The translations under genes were made by a program, and so were the position numbers. From Clostridia bacterium (lineage in GTDB: Bacteria > Bacillota > Clostridia > Christensenellales > UBA1242): a DNA stretch of 33,501 nucleotides. The stretch is taken from contig SAAW01000012.1 of assembly GCA_009929275.1 (NCBI GenBank), positions 1 to 33,501 of the forward strand, written 5' to 3'. The stretch's first letter is position 1, and each line of letters opens with the position of its first letter. Shown one piece after another: positions 7,958-16,741 of this stretch. The notes under the pieces were generated by a model. It saw nothing but the letters and a program-made list of their open reading frames with translations. It did not search any database and was not told where the DNA came from.

Positions 7958-8859
7958 TTTTTCTTCCTTAAAACATTGATGAAAACATCGTCCATACTGC
8001 CTTTAATCATTTCAAAACTGCCAATATTATCTTTATTTTGGGACAATATGTCGATGCAATCTTGCGGTGAATTAGTTGAAATTAAAAATTGGTCAGCAAT
8101 TTTTGAATATTCAATTTCTTTCTTTTTTAAATTTTCGGCAAAAATCTTTTTGTCAACAGGCTTAATTTTGAAAATGTCTTTGGCAAATTTGAGTTTGAGT
8201 TCAGTCGGGGTCCCACTCGCCACAGTTTTGCCACTGTCGATAATCAAAACATAGTCGGCATCGTTAGTTTCTTCCATATAATGTGTGGTTAAGATTATTG
8301 TCAAATCGTTCAGTTTTTTGAGATTATTTATGATTTTCCAAACAATCTTTCTGCTTTCAGGGTCAAGTCCCGTGGTTGGTTCGTCTAAAAACAGAACCTT
8401 TGGCTCAGCAAGAAGTGCTCTGGCGATCTCAACTCTGCGTTTTTCGCCCCCAGAAAGATTTTTAAACTTTTTATTTTCAAGTTCTTCAAGAAAAAAATCC
8501 TTTTTTAACTGCTCATATCTTTTTTTAAGTTTTGAGTTATTTTTAATGTAAAGACAACCCCGCGTGAGAATATTTTCTTTCACAGTGAGTAAGTCGTCAA
8601 GAACATTTTCTTGAAAAACAACCCCAATTTTGTTTCTAATAATTTGATTGTCTGTTTGATTTTCAAGAGAAAATTCACCGCTGTCTTGTTTTAAAAGAGT
8701 TGTCAAAATCTTTATGGTTGTGCTTTTCCCAGCCCCATTTGGACCTAAAAGAGCAAAAAATTGCCCTCTAAAAACATTGAAAGAAAGGTTGTCAACTGCT
8801 CTAACTTTGCCAAAATTTTTCGACAACGACTCAACATTTAAAATAATTTCTTTTTCCAT
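7954..8859 (-). CDS. ABC transporter ATP-binding protein (DrrA/CcmA type), 301 aa
   Basis: Energises the coupled ABC-2 permease. Walker A is GPNGAGKST (39-47), the signature is LSGGEKRR and Walker B is VLFLDEPTTGLD, all intact. A C-terminal extension of about 80 residues after the nucleotide-binding domain is typical of DrrA-like exporters. The start at 8859 is preferred to an ATG 33 bases upstream. The ribosome-binding site (GCGGAG) fits 8859, and the strong promoter at 8878-8906 would start the RNA downstream of the earlier ATG. The gene is divergent from heliorhodopsin, and the 150-base gap holds both promoters and operator-like repeats. Confidence 0.93.
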   Translation of the reverse strand: MEKEIILNVESLSKNFGKVRAVDNLSFNVFRGQFFALLGPNGAGKSTTIKILTTLLKQDSGEFSLENQTDNQIIRNKIGVVFQENVLDDLLTVKENILTRGCLYIKNNSKLKKRYEQLKKDFFLEELENKKFKNLSGGEKRRVEIARALLAEPKVLFLDEPTTGLDPESRKIVWKIINNLKKLNDLTIILTTHYMEETNDADYVLIIDSGKTVASGTPTELKLKFAKDIFKIKPVDKKIFAENLKKKEIEYSKIADQFLISTNSPQDCIDILSQNKDNIGSFEMIKGSMDDVFINVLRKKK

Positions 8860-8877
8860 AAAAACTCCGCTAAGAAT

Positions 8878-8930
8878 ATTATAATGAAACATTCTTTCTA
8901 TGTCAATTTGTTGCGAACAACAATTTGTTC
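8878..8930 (-). promoter_or_regulatory. Strong promoter of the ABC-2 operon with overlapping operator-like repeats
   Basis: On the minus strand a consensus TTGACA (8901-8906) and TATAAT (8878-8883) have the ideal 17-base spacer. The predicted start of RNA is near 8871, leaving a leader of only about a dozen bases. Around and just upstream of the -35 are a direct repeat CAATTTGTT (8904-8912 and 8921-8929) and two overlapping inverted repeats: TTGTT/AACAA (8908-8920) and GAACAA/TTGTTC (8915-8930). These could bind a repressor, perhaps a TetR- or MarR-type protein encoded elsewhere. Confidence 0.7.
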
Positions 8931-8957
8931 AAAATTTTAATATAATTTGAAGTTTAT

Positions 8958-8988
8958 TTGACAATATTATAAAAGTTTAATAAACTTT
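8958..8988 (+). promoter_or_regulatory. Heliorhodopsin promoter with a palindromic operator candidate
   Basis: TTGACA (8958-8963), a 17-base spacer and TAAACT (8981-8986) lie 22 bases before the gene. A perfect 8-bp palindrome with a 1-base centre (8972-8979 with 8981-8988, AAAGTTTA/TAAACTTT) covers the -10 region, where a bound repressor would block RNA polymerase. AT-richness makes chance palindromes likely, so this is a candidate only. Confidence 0.5.
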
Positions 8989-9007
8989 AATTAAGTTAGG
9001 AGGGTTT

Positions 9008-9793
9008 ATGAATATAACAAATGAAAAAAAATTAAAAAGATTTAATTTGATTATGGGATTTTTCCACTTTTCTCAGGGTGTTTTGATGCTAATTTTGTCC
9101 TTTACTTGGGATAAAATCATTAATTTCACACCAACAATCTATTCAAATTTTCTTTCTTACAACACACTCACAAATTCACTTCAAACGACGACACAAGCCT
9201 TATTTGATCTTCCTTTTGGGTTTTTAGTTTCTTCCTTTTTAATGGTTTCTGCAATAGCACATTTCATTATAAGTGTGCCCAAAAAAACAAACGAGATTTA
9301 TAACGCAGACCTAAAGAAACACATTAATAAATTTAGATGGTATGAATATGCTATTTCATCTTCAATTATGATTGTTTTAATCGGAGTTTTGTTTGGGATA
9401 AACGACATAGGAACATTAATTTTACTTTTTATGATTAATGTTTGTATGAATTTATTTGGACTTTTGATGGAAGAAATCAATCAAAACAAAGAAAAAACAA
9501 ATTGGCTTCCTTTTGTGTTTGGAAGTGTTGCGGGAATAGCGCCTTGGATACTCATTGCTCTTTTTGGATTTGGCAATGCCGACCCATCACTTGTGCCTTG
9601 GTTCGTCTATGCAATCGCAGGGACATATTTTGTTTGCTTCAATCTTTTCCCAGTCAATATGATTTTGCAATACAAAAAAGTGGGCAAATGGAAAGATTAT
9701 CTATATGGAGAAAGAGCCTACATAATTTTAAGTCTTGTTGCAAAAACTGCTCTTGCATGGCTTGTCCTATTCGGAGTTATGCAACCAAGTTAA
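9008..9793 (+). CDS. Heliorhodopsin, 261 aa
   Basis: A seven-helix retinal protein of the heliorhodopsin family. The retinal Schiff-base lysine is K246 in 'LSLVAKTALAW' of helix 7. The counterion glutamate is E113 in the family hallmark 'RWYEYAISSSIM' of helix 3. Further family signatures are 'LMEEINQ', 'GSVAGIAPWI', 'NLFPVNMILQYK' and 'GKWKDYLYGERAY'. Length is normal and no key residue is missing. Family members are oriented with the N-terminus inside, opposite to type 1 rhodopsins; most do not pump ions and their role is unsettled (proposals include signalling, transport regulation and enzyme partnership). The site is strong (AGGAGGG). The gene stands alone, divergent from an ABC-2 exporter. 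No retinal or carotenoid synthesis gene is in the window. Confidence 0.95.
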   Translation: MNITNEKKLKRFNLIMGFFHFSQGVLMLILSFTWDKIINFTPTIYSNFLSYNTLTNSLQTTTQALFDLPFGFLVSSFLMVSAIAHFIISVPKKTNEIYNADLKKHINKFRWYEYAISSSIMIVLIGVLFGINDIGTLILLFMINVCMNLFGLLMEEINQNKEKTNWLPFVFGSVAGIAPWILIALFGFGNADPSLVPWFVYAIAGTYFVCFNLFPVNMILQYKKVGKWKDYLYGERAYIILSLVAKTALAWLVLFGVMQPS

Positions 9794-9799
9794 TCTGAT

Positions 9800-9825
9800 T
9801 AAGTTAAAAACAACTTATTTTTTTA
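9800..9825 (+). terminator. Weak terminator after heliorhodopsin
   Basis: A 6-bp stem TAAGTT/AACTTA (9800-9805 with 9812-9817) is followed by a run of seven T. The low-GC stem makes it a weak terminator. Confidence 0.5.
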
Positions 9826-9910
9826 TTACTATTATAAAACGTAAATCAATTTTGACGGAGTAAGAATTTAGTTTAATAATAATTATTATTATGTTACTGA
9901 TATATTATCA

Positions 9911-9939
9911 TTGACATATGGTCTTTTCTAGTCTAAAAT
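9911..9939 (+). promoter_or_regulatory. Promoter of the XRE/HD-TGS operon
   Basis: Consensus TTGACA (9911-9916) and TAAAAT (9934-9939) are 17 bases apart, ending 25 bases before the start codon. A TAATAATAATTATTATTA-like palindromic stretch lies just upstream (9874-9891) and could be an autoregulatory site, but it is simple sequence. Confidence 0.65.
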
Positions 9940-9964
9940 AGTAACAAAAAAGGTGGATTAGATT

Positions 9965-10930
9965 ATGAAAGATATGTTTCAGGAAAATCTTAAAAACTTA
10001 ACAAAACAATATTCTCAAAAATATATTGCTGATAAAACAAATTTTTCACAGTCCAGCATAAACAACTATCTTTCAAAATCAAGCGAACCGTCTATACAAT
10101 TTCTGATTGCTCTTAAAGATGCTTTTGGGATTAATGTAGACGATTTTTTATTTTCGGAGTTTGTAATTGAAGTGCAAGCATCTTATGACAAATACATTGG
10201 CAATTACATAATATTTTATTATAACAACGATTCATATAAGGGCGAAGTGCACACAAACCTCAAAAACACTCTAAACTATGGAGTTTTAAGTATTTTTAAA
10301 GAAAGGGAGTTTGACAAAGAAGTCGTCGTGCTTGCCACTTTTATGAAAGACAGGGTGAATGCTCTCAATATTTTGAAATCTTGCAACAGTGCAAAATCTC
10401 CAAAAGACATTGCCGAGATATATTCTAAAACTGGAAATATATATAAAGGCAACATTGACATATGCGAACAAAGCATATTTTTCGAACTGAAAAACAAAGA
10501 TAATTGCGACCAAAGTTACATAATTTTGAACAATCCTCCCACAAAGTCTAATTATGTTGGCGGTGTTGGGACGGTGAATTCTATCTCACGAGGCAGGGAG
10601 CATAACCCTTGCATTCAGTTTATCATAATGTCAAAAAAATTGCTTGATGTTCCAGACGGTCAGTTATATGACTGCTTAAAGTTTGATGATTACAATGTAA
10701 ATTTGAACGATAGCATCAAAGATGTCATCGACTTGTTTAAGAGATTATATGTTGAAAAAAATGAGATTTCTGTGGAATTGACGGACAATCAAAAGCAAGC
10801 GATTGTTCGCAACAAACTTGAATATCATTTGAACGAAGTGCTGGAGGCGAATTCTTTTAGATTTGCAAAAGTTTCTAACAGAGAAGATGACGCAATCTAT
10901 AAACTCATAAAGGAGGGAATAGATGTTTAA
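9965..10930 (+). CDS. XRE-family regulator with a large unknown effector domain, 321 aa
   Basis: Residues 1-60 form a Cro/CI-type helix-turn-helix ('QKYIADKTNFSQSSINNYLSKSSEPSIQFLIALKDAFGI'). Residues 65-250 are a mixed beta domain with no family I recognise, including 'NPPTKSNYVGGVGTVNSISRG'; a ligand-sensing role would be a guess. The C-terminal 70 residues are helical. The start is ATG with AGGTGG 8 bases upstream. Its last 8 bases overlap the start of the HD-TGS gene, whose ribosome-binding site (AAGGAGGG) lies inside this gene, so the two are translationally coupled and probably act together. The regulator may sense the same nucleotide the partner hydrolyses (inference). Confidence 0.85.
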   Translation: MKDMFQENLKNLTKQYSQKYIADKTNFSQSSINNYLSKSSEPSIQFLIALKDAFGINVDDFLFSEFVIEVQASYDKYIGNYIIFYYNNDSYKGEVHTNLKNTLNYGVLSIFKEREFDKEVVVLATFMKDRVNALNILKSCNSAKSPKDIAEIYSKTGNIYKGNIDICEQSIFFELKNKDNCDQSYIILNNPPTKSNYVGGVGTVNSISRGREHNPCIQFIIMSKKLLDVPDGQLYDCLKFDDYNVNLNDSIKDVIDLFKRLYVEKNEISVELTDNQKQAIVRNKLEYHLNEVLEANSFRFAKVSNREDDAIYKLIKEGIDV

Positions 10931-12365
10931 AGAAATTGACAAAAAGTTTGAAGAGGTAAAATCAATTGCTTTGTCAAACAATTTGCCTCTTGAATTGATT
11001 TGCAAAGCATATGAAAAAGCCAAGGAATTGCATTTTTTTCAAAAGAGAAAAGACGGCTCTCCATATCTAATTCACCCAGTTGAAGTCGCTTTGATTTTGG
11101 CGAAACTAGATTTTGACGAAAATGTCATCTGCGGAGGACTTCTGCACGACACCATTGAGGATTGTGAATATCTTCCGGAGCAACTAAGGACTGATTTTAA
11201 CGACACAATTCTCAAACTTGTGGATTCGGTGAGTGCAATCGACAAGGCAAAATATGTGTTAGATGAAAAGGATATTTATGAAGACCCCGAGTTTGTTAAG
11301 TCTTCATCAAAAGAACAGACCTACAAAAAATTAGTCACCCTTGGCAAAGAAAATCCCTGTGGATTTGCCATAAAATTTGCGGATAGGCTAAACAATCTTA
11401 GGACGATTTCAATTTTTGACTATAACAAACAACTTGAAAAGGTTAGAGAGACGGAAAAGTGGGTTCTCCCCATTGCAAAAACGCTTAAATCTGAATATTT
11501 TTACAGAGCGATTAAAAACGAGTGTTTTAAAATTATTTATAAAAACAGGGCCACTCAATATTTAGACCAATACAAGATTTATCACAATTCAAACGAGAAA
11601 AATATTAATAATTTAGTTATTTTTTTAAAAGAATTGTTTTCAAATTCGTCGATAAAAGAGGTAAAAATTAAAGACGTTTTGGAATATAAAGTCTTTGAAG
11701 ATCTTTCTTTGTTATACAAAAATTTAGAAATTTCAAAGGCAACGCAAGGGCAAATTTTGAAAGTTGCGAATTATAACATTTATATGCTCTATACAGATGT
11801 TTCCCACAAAAAAGCCACTGATGAAGTGGTGAATATCTTAAATAATAAAACAAAATTAAAAGTTCTTGACACAAAAATTGGCAATTTCACAAACAAGATG
11901 TATTTTCAGATTGAAGATGAGATTAAAAATAAATATAATCTATATTTGATGAGCAAAAATGACTATGCCATTCAAAAAGTTGGCACATTAAGCGGACTTA
12001 ATATCGACCTTTTAGATGAGGAAAACATAAGCGAACTCGGCGTAGATTTGATTAAAGTGAAGACGAGTAATGGCGAAGTGAAATATATTTACAAAAACAG
12101 CACTGCTCTCGATTTTGCGTTTAAAATACATAAAGACATAGGCTTTGCATTTCAATATGCAACTATTAATGGTAGCAAGACAAAGTTTCCTCCCTACACA
12201 AAACTTAACGAGGGCGACCAAGTTGAGATAATTGTTGAGAGAGAAAGTAACGGGAACCTAAAAAACAATTCTCAACTAAAATGGCTTGCTTATGTGAACA
12301 CAGAACTTGCAAAAAAAGTGCTTATTAAGTGGTTTGAAAGCCTTCAAATTAAAAATGCAAATTAA
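10923..12365 (+). CDS. RSH-like HD hydrolase with TGS domain, synthetase domain absent or degenerate, 480 aa
   Basis: The N-terminus matches the (p)ppGpp hydrolase domain of RelA/SpoT proteins: R42 and H51-P in 'KRKDGSPYLIHP', H75-D76 and E79-D80 in 'LLHDTIED', and D154 in 'KFADRLNNLRT' (the usual ADRLHNMRT has H where this has N157). Residues 376-438 form a TGS domain ('IKVKTSNGEVKYIYKNSTALDFAFKIH', split at 20 residues in reading), followed by a helical tail. The 200 residues between do not show the synthetase G-loop or the ExQIRT-type motif; only 'MYFQIEDEI' is reminiscent of it. At 480 aa it is far shorter than a full RSH (about 730). It is likely a hydrolase-only alarmone or nucleotide enzyme coupled to an XRE regulator. 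Whether (p)ppGpp is the substrate is not shown. Confidence 0.85.
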   Translation: MFKEIDKKFEEVKSIALSNNLPLELICKAYEKAKELHFFQKRKDGSPYLIHPVEVALILAKLDFDENVICGGLLHDTIEDCEYLPEQLRTDFNDTILKLVDSVSAIDKAKYVLDEKDIYEDPEFVKSSSKEQTYKKLVTLGKENPCGFAIKFADRLNNLRTISIFDYNKQLEKVRETEKWVLPIAKTLKSEYFYRAIKNECFKIIYKNRATQYLDQYKIYHNSNEKNINNLVIFLKELFSNSSIKEVKIKDVLEYKVFEDLSLLYKNLEISKATQGQILKVANYNIYMLYTDVSHKKATDEVVNILNNKTKLKVLDTKIGNFTNKMYFQIEDEIKNKYNLYLMSKNDYAIQKVGTLSGLNIDLLDEENISELGVDLIKVKTSNGEVKYIYKNSTALDFAFKIHKDIGFAFQYATINGSKTKFPPYTKLNEGDQVEIIVERESNGNLKNNSQLKWLAYVNTELAKKVLIKWFESLQIKNAN

Positions 12366-12402
12366 AAAATAGTTTTTAAAATGATTTGCAATGGTGCAGA
12401 GA

Positions 12403-12918
12403 TTAATTATTTTTATTTGTTAAATTTTTTATATAAGTTAAATCTATTTCTTTTTTAATTTCTTCAAAATCTTTCTCTTCAAGTTTGTTTGATAGTTTCA
12501 TTTTGCCTGAATTTTTTAATTTTTGAATGCTAAATTCTTCAATATAAGATGGTTTTTTACCTATAATTGAGGTGAGTTCATTTTTCATTATTTCTCTTTG
12601 CCCGCCCAAACATATTGACAAAAAATTATAGTCTTTTATGTTTGTATGCTCGCTTTTCAAAAATGATTTTAATGGAAAAGACAACTTACCAAACCAAACA
12701 GGAGAAACAAAAATAATTTTATCATAGGATTTTAAGTTTAACTTATATTCTTCAAGCAGTGGAAATTTTTTTAAAAACAAACCTTTAAAGATTGTTGTAA
12801 AATTAACTTTTTTCTTTGTTTTAATTTCAAATGTTTCAAAGTTTAATTTTTCTTTAAGATACTTTGCCAATTTTTCATTATTCCCAGTTAAAGAATAATA
12901 GACTATTAAATTTTTCAT
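12403..12918 (-). CDS. Flavodoxin-like protein, 171 aa
   Basis: The protein starts with 'MKNLIVYYSLTGNNEKLAKYL', the flavodoxin phosphate-binding loop (S/T-x-T-G-N), followed by 'YDKIIFVSPVWFGKLSFPLKSFL', the usual second loop with an aromatic residue near FMN, and 'LSICLGGQREIMKNEL'. This fits the menaquinone-reductase/flavodoxin-like group used for electron transfer or NAD(P)H oxidation. The C-terminal 45 residues are a charged, Lys-rich helix. The start has a good site (GAGGGAG). It ends 38 bases from the HD-TGS gene, facing it, and shares a 227-base upstream gap with the ABC exporter operon. Partner and substrate are unknown. Confidence 0.85.
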   Translation of the reverse strand: MKNLIVYYSLTGNNEKLAKYLKEKLNFETFEIKTKKKVNFTTIFKGLFLKKFPLLEEYKLNLKSYDKIIFVSPVWFGKLSFPLKSFLKSEHTNIKDYNFLSICLGGQREIMKNELTSIIGKKPSYIEEFSIQKLKNSGKMKLSNKLEEKDFEEIKKEIDLTYIKNLTNKNN

Positions 12919-13145
12919 AAAAACTCCCTCTACAATTTATTTATAATATATCATTGTAAAGTATAAAGCTATAATAAAAAAATAAAAAGTATTATTATAT
13001 ATATTTTTATAATAAATACTGCTGAAAAAGTGGTATTATATTATTGCAATAGATAATAAAATGAGTATAATGGCTATTAACTGAAAAAATTTATGTAAAA
13101 ATTGCGTAAAAAAGTGACAAAAAATTAAAGTTTAAGGAAAAAAGA

Positions 13146-14903
13146 ATGATAAAATTATTGAAACATCTTAAAGCAATGGAATGGGGATTTATGGTCTTTG
13201 GAGCAACTTTCATTGTAATGCAAGTCTGGTTGGACTTGAAAATCCCTGATTATATGGGAATAATAACAAAAATTGCGGAATATGGCGGAATTTATGGCAC
13301 GATAAATGATATATGGCTAAATGGCTTATATATGCTTTTGTGTGCGCTTGGAAGTATGCTTTGTTCAATCATAACGGCTTTTTTTGTCACAAAAATTGCG
13401 TCAAATTTTTCCGCAAGGCTAAGAAGTCTTTTGTATAATAAAACCCAAAGTTTTTCAATGGCGGAAATCAACAAATTTAGCAACGCTTCACTCATCACCA
13501 GGACGACAAATGACGTCCAGCAAGTCCAACTCATTGTTGCCATTGGGCTTCAACTTTTGATTAAAGCCCCAATCACTGTGGTGTGGGCAATCTTCAAAAT
13601 TGCAGGCAAACAATGGCAGTGGTCAGTCGCCACAGGAGTTGCTCTCTCAATTGTATTAGTTTTCATAATAATAATTGTCCTATTTGTCTTTAAAAAATTC
13701 AAAATAATGCAAAAACAAACAGACAATCTCAATCAAGTAACGCGGGAAAATCTGACAGGTCTAAGGGTAATTCGTGCTTTCAATTCTGAGAGTTATCAAG
13801 AGAAAAAATTTGAAAAAGCAAACAAAGAATTCACCTCAACAAACCTTTTCACAAACAAAGCACTTGCGTTTTTAAGTCCTGTTATGAGTGGCGTTAGCAA
13901 CGGACTAAGCCTTGCAATATATTGGATTGGTGCAGTTGTCATAAGTTCGGCAAGTCTTCTTTCTGTTGCGGGACTTTTTTCAGATATGGTCATTTTCATA
14001 TCATATGGAATGCAAATTCTCTTTTCGTTCATTATGTTGATTATGGTCTTTATGCTTGCCCCTCGCGCTCTCGTCTCAGCAAACAGAATAAACGAAGTTT
14101 TAAGCACAAACAACTCTGTTAAAGACGGCAATGGCGTAGGTCCAACGGAAGAAAAAGGAACGATTGAATTTAGAAATGTATCTTTTAGATATCCCGATGC
14201 AAGCGAAAATGTTATAAACAATATCTCTTTTATTGTGGAAAAAGGGCAGACGGTTGCCTTGATTGGCGTCACTGGAAGTGGCAAATCCACAATTGTAAAT
14301 TTGATTTCAAGGTATTATGACGCGACGGAGGGGCAAGTGCTTGTGGACGGACATGATGTGAAGGAATATACGAAAGACGAACTCACTCAAAAATTGGGCT
14401 ATGTCGCACAAAAAGCAGTGCTTTTCAGCGGAAATATTCGCTCAAACATAAACTTTGGAGATAACAACGCAAATGAGGAAATCATAAAAAAAGCAGTTGA
14501 TATTGCACAGAGCAGTGATTTTGTAAAAGTGGAAAAAGGCGAACTCGACAGCCACGTCGCCCAAAACGGTGCTAACCTTTCTGGCGGACAAAAGCAAAGA
14601 TTATCCATTGCAAGAGCAGTGGCAAGAAACAGTGAAATATATATTTTTGATGATACTTTTTCCGCACTTGATTATGCAACAGACAAAAAACTTCGCTCTG
14701 CCATTAAAAAAGATTTGTCTGGCTCCACGAGTTTAATTGTTGCACAACGAATTGGCACAATCAAAAATGCTGACAAAATTATTGTCATTGAAGACGGGAA
14801 GATTGTGGGAATGGGAAAACACAAAACGCTTCTTAAAAATTGCACAACTTATGAGGAGATAGCCCGTAGTCAGTTAAACGAGGAGGAATTAAACAATGGC
14901 TAA
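13146..14903 (+). CDS. ABC exporter, transmembrane-ATPase half 1 (degenerate site subunit), 585 aa
   Basis: A type IV exporter half-transporter: six membrane helices (residues about 15-300) then a nucleotide-binding domain from 340. Walker A is GVTGSGKS (around 375), the signature LSGGQKQR (around 478) and Walker B 'IYIFDDTFSALD' (around 500), where Asp replaces the catalytic Glu. The downstream gene supplies a normal Walker B but an altered signature. Together they form the asymmetric pair known from heterodimeric exporters such as TM287/288, with one catalytic and one degenerate ATP site. The stop overlaps the partner's start by 8 bases. These pumps export drugs, lipids or peptides; the substrate here is unknown. 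Confidence 0.93.
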   Translation: MIKLLKHLKAMEWGFMVFGATFIVMQVWLDLKIPDYMGIITKIAEYGGIYGTINDIWLNGLYMLLCALGSMLCSIITAFFVTKIASNFSARLRSLLYNKTQSFSMAEINKFSNASLITRTTNDVQQVQLIVAIGLQLLIKAPITVVWAIFKIAGKQWQWSVATGVALSIVLVFIIIIVLFVFKKFKIMQKQTDNLNQVTRENLTGLRVIRAFNSESYQEKKFEKANKEFTSTNLFTNKALAFLSPVMSGVSNGLSLAIYWIGAVVISSASLLSVAGLFSDMVIFISYGMQILFSFIMLIMVFMLAPRALVSANRINEVLSTNNSVKDGNGVGPTEEKGTIEFRNVSFRYPDASENVINNISFIVEKGQTVALIGVTGSGKSTIVNLISRYYDATEGQVLVDGHDVKEYTKDELTQKLGYVAQKAVLFSGNIRSNINFGDNNANEEIIKKAVDIAQSSDFVKVEKGELDSHVAQNGANLSGGQKQRLSIARAVARNSEIYIFDDTFSALDYATDKKLRSAIKKDLSGSTSLIVAQRIGTIKNADKIIVIEDGKIVGMGKHKTLLKNCTTYEEIARSQLNEEELNNG

Positions 14904-16689
14904 TCTAAAATTTCAAAAACAAAAATTTGAAAAACCAGCGGATTTTAAAAAATCAATTAAAACACTTTTAGAATATTCAAAAAAATACTATCTAATGCTA
15001 ATAATTGCAATTTTTTGTGCAGTGGTGGGGACGGTGCTTTCCGTTCTTGGTCCAAATATGATTTCCAGCATAATCACAGTCATTGAGGAAGGCATAAGTC
15101 CTTTTGGAATAGACATAGACTTGTCGGCAGTTGCCCGCATTGGATTTATTCTCATTGCTCTTTATGGATTTAGTTCGATTTTTAGTTATGTTCAAGGCTA
15201 CATTATGGCGGAAATTTCCTGCAAAGTGACGAAAACAATGCGAACAGACATAAACAAAAAAATTACTCGTATGCCCCTAAAATATTTTGACACTCACAAC
15301 CATGGCGACACTCTTTCGAGGGTGACAAATGATGTCGACACAATTGCTCAATCTCTAAATATGAGCGTGGGTTCTTTAATTTCAGGGATAACGATGATTT
15401 TAGGTTGCATTTTGATGATGTTTATAACGCAGTGGACGATGGCTCTTGTTGCAATTGGGGCAACCGTTTTAGGCTTTATTCTTATGGCTTTTATTATGTC
15501 AAAATCTCAAAAATATTTCATAACTCGCCAGAAAAGTCTTGCAGAAGTTAATGACCACATTGAAGAATATTATTCAGGACAAAATGTCGTCAGATCATAT
15601 AACGCAGAGGAGCAAGGCGCAATAATTTTCGAGAAGAACAATGAGAATTTGAGAAAACAGACTTTTAAAGCAGAATTTTTTTCAAGCCTTATGATGCCAC
15701 TTATGACTTTTATTGGCAACCTTGGATATGTCGCAGTTTGCATTGTGGGAGCAGCACTTGCTTTTAATGGGACAATCAATTTTGCAGTTGTCGTCGCATT
15801 CATTTTGTATGTCAGGCTTTTCACTTCACCTCTAGGGCAAATGGCGCAGGGTTTTTCAAGGCTTCAATCGGCTGTGGCATCTTCAGAGCGTGTTTTTGAG
15901 TTTTTAAATGAAGAAGAACTAACTAGCGAAAGACACATTGAAAAAGTAATCAAAAATGTTAAGGGAAAAGTGGAGTTCAAAAATATCAGTTTTGGATATG
16001 ATAAAGATAAGACAATCATAAAAGACTTTTCAATAAAAATAAATCCCGGGCAAAAAGTTGCGATCGTCGGCCCGACAGGCGCAGGGAAAACGACCATTGT
16101 CAACTTGCTTATGCGTTTTTATGAACTTGATAAAGGCAAGATTTTAGTTGACGGAATTTCTATAAGTGATTTAAAAAGAAAAAATGTTCACTCGCTTTTT
16201 GGAATGGTGCTTCAAGACACTTGGCTTTTCGAAGGAACACTGCGAGAAAATTTGTCTTATAGTAAGCAAAATATAAGTGATGAAAAACTAATGGAAATCT
16301 GTGCCGATTGTGGTTTGGAGCATTTTATAAACACTCTTCCAAACAAATTTGACACAATGCTAAACGACACTGTCACAGTTTCCACTGGACAAAAGCAACT
16401 CCTGACGATAGCGCGAGCAATGGTTCAAGACGCCCCAATGCTAATCCTCGACGAAGCAACTTCTTCCGTCGACACATTCACCGAAATGCTCATTCAAAAA
16501 TCAATGGATAAACTCACGAAAGGCAGGACGAGTTTTGTCATTGCTCACAGACTTTCAACCATTCGAAATGCCGATATGATCATTTATATGGAAAATGGCG
16601 AGATAAAAGAAACAGGCACGCATAAAGAACTGCTTGAAGAAAATGGCTTGTACGCCAATCTCTATAATTCTCAATTTATGCCTGCTTAA
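14896..16689 (+). CDS. ABC exporter, transmembrane-ATPase half 2 (catalytic site subunit), 597 aa
   Basis: Partner of the preceding gene, translationally coupled through an 8-base overlap, with GAGGAGG as site. Six membrane helices occupy about 30-320. Walker A is GPTGAGKT (around 390), Walker B 'MLILDEATSSVD' has the catalytic Glu, and the signature reads 'VSTGQKQ' in place of LSGGQ. The altered signature faces the degenerate site formed by the partner's Walker motifs, exactly as in other heterodimeric exporters. There is a short N-terminal cytosolic extension. A third ABC system starts 52 bases downstream, so the mRNA may continue. Confidence 0.94.
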   Translation: MANLKFQKQKFEKPADFKKSIKTLLEYSKKYYLMLIIAIFCAVVGTVLSVLGPNMISSIITVIEEGISPFGIDIDLSAVARIGFILIALYGFSSIFSYVQGYIMAEISCKVTKTMRTDINKKITRMPLKYFDTHNHGDTLSRVTNDVDTIAQSLNMSVGSLISGITMILGCILMMFITQWTMALVAIGATVLGFILMAFIMSKSQKYFITRQKSLAEVNDHIEEYYSGQNVVRSYNAEEQGAIIFEKNNENLRKQTFKAEFFSSLMMPLMTFIGNLGYVAVCIVGAALAFNGTINFAVVVAFILYVRLFTSPLGQMAQGFSRLQSAVASSERVFEFLNEEELTSERHIEKVIKNVKGKVEFKNISFGYDKDKTIIKDFSIKINPGQKVAIVGPTGAGKTTIVNLLMRFYELDKGKILVDGISISDLKRKNVHSLFGMVLQDTWLFEGTLRENLSYSKQNISDEKLMEICADCGLEHFINTLPNKFDTMLNDTVTVSTGQKQLLTIARAMVQDAPMLILDEATSSVDTFTEMLIQKSMDKLTKGRTSFVIAHRLSTIRNADMIIYMENGEIKETGTHKELLEENGLYANLYNSQFMPA

Positions 16690-16741
16690 AAAATTTATTA
16701 AGTAAAAATTAAAAATAAATTTATCAAAAAATGGAGGAAAA

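Noticed and set aside
8860-8892. Upstream ATG (8892) as start of the ABC-2 ATPase
   Set aside because: It would lie upstream of the predicted transcription start of a consensus promoter and has no ribosome-binding site.
9874-9900. Replication origin or strong operator in ATAATAATTATTATTA
   Set aside because: Simple AT repeat, with no DnaA boxes or plasmid replication genes nearby; at most a minor regulatory site.
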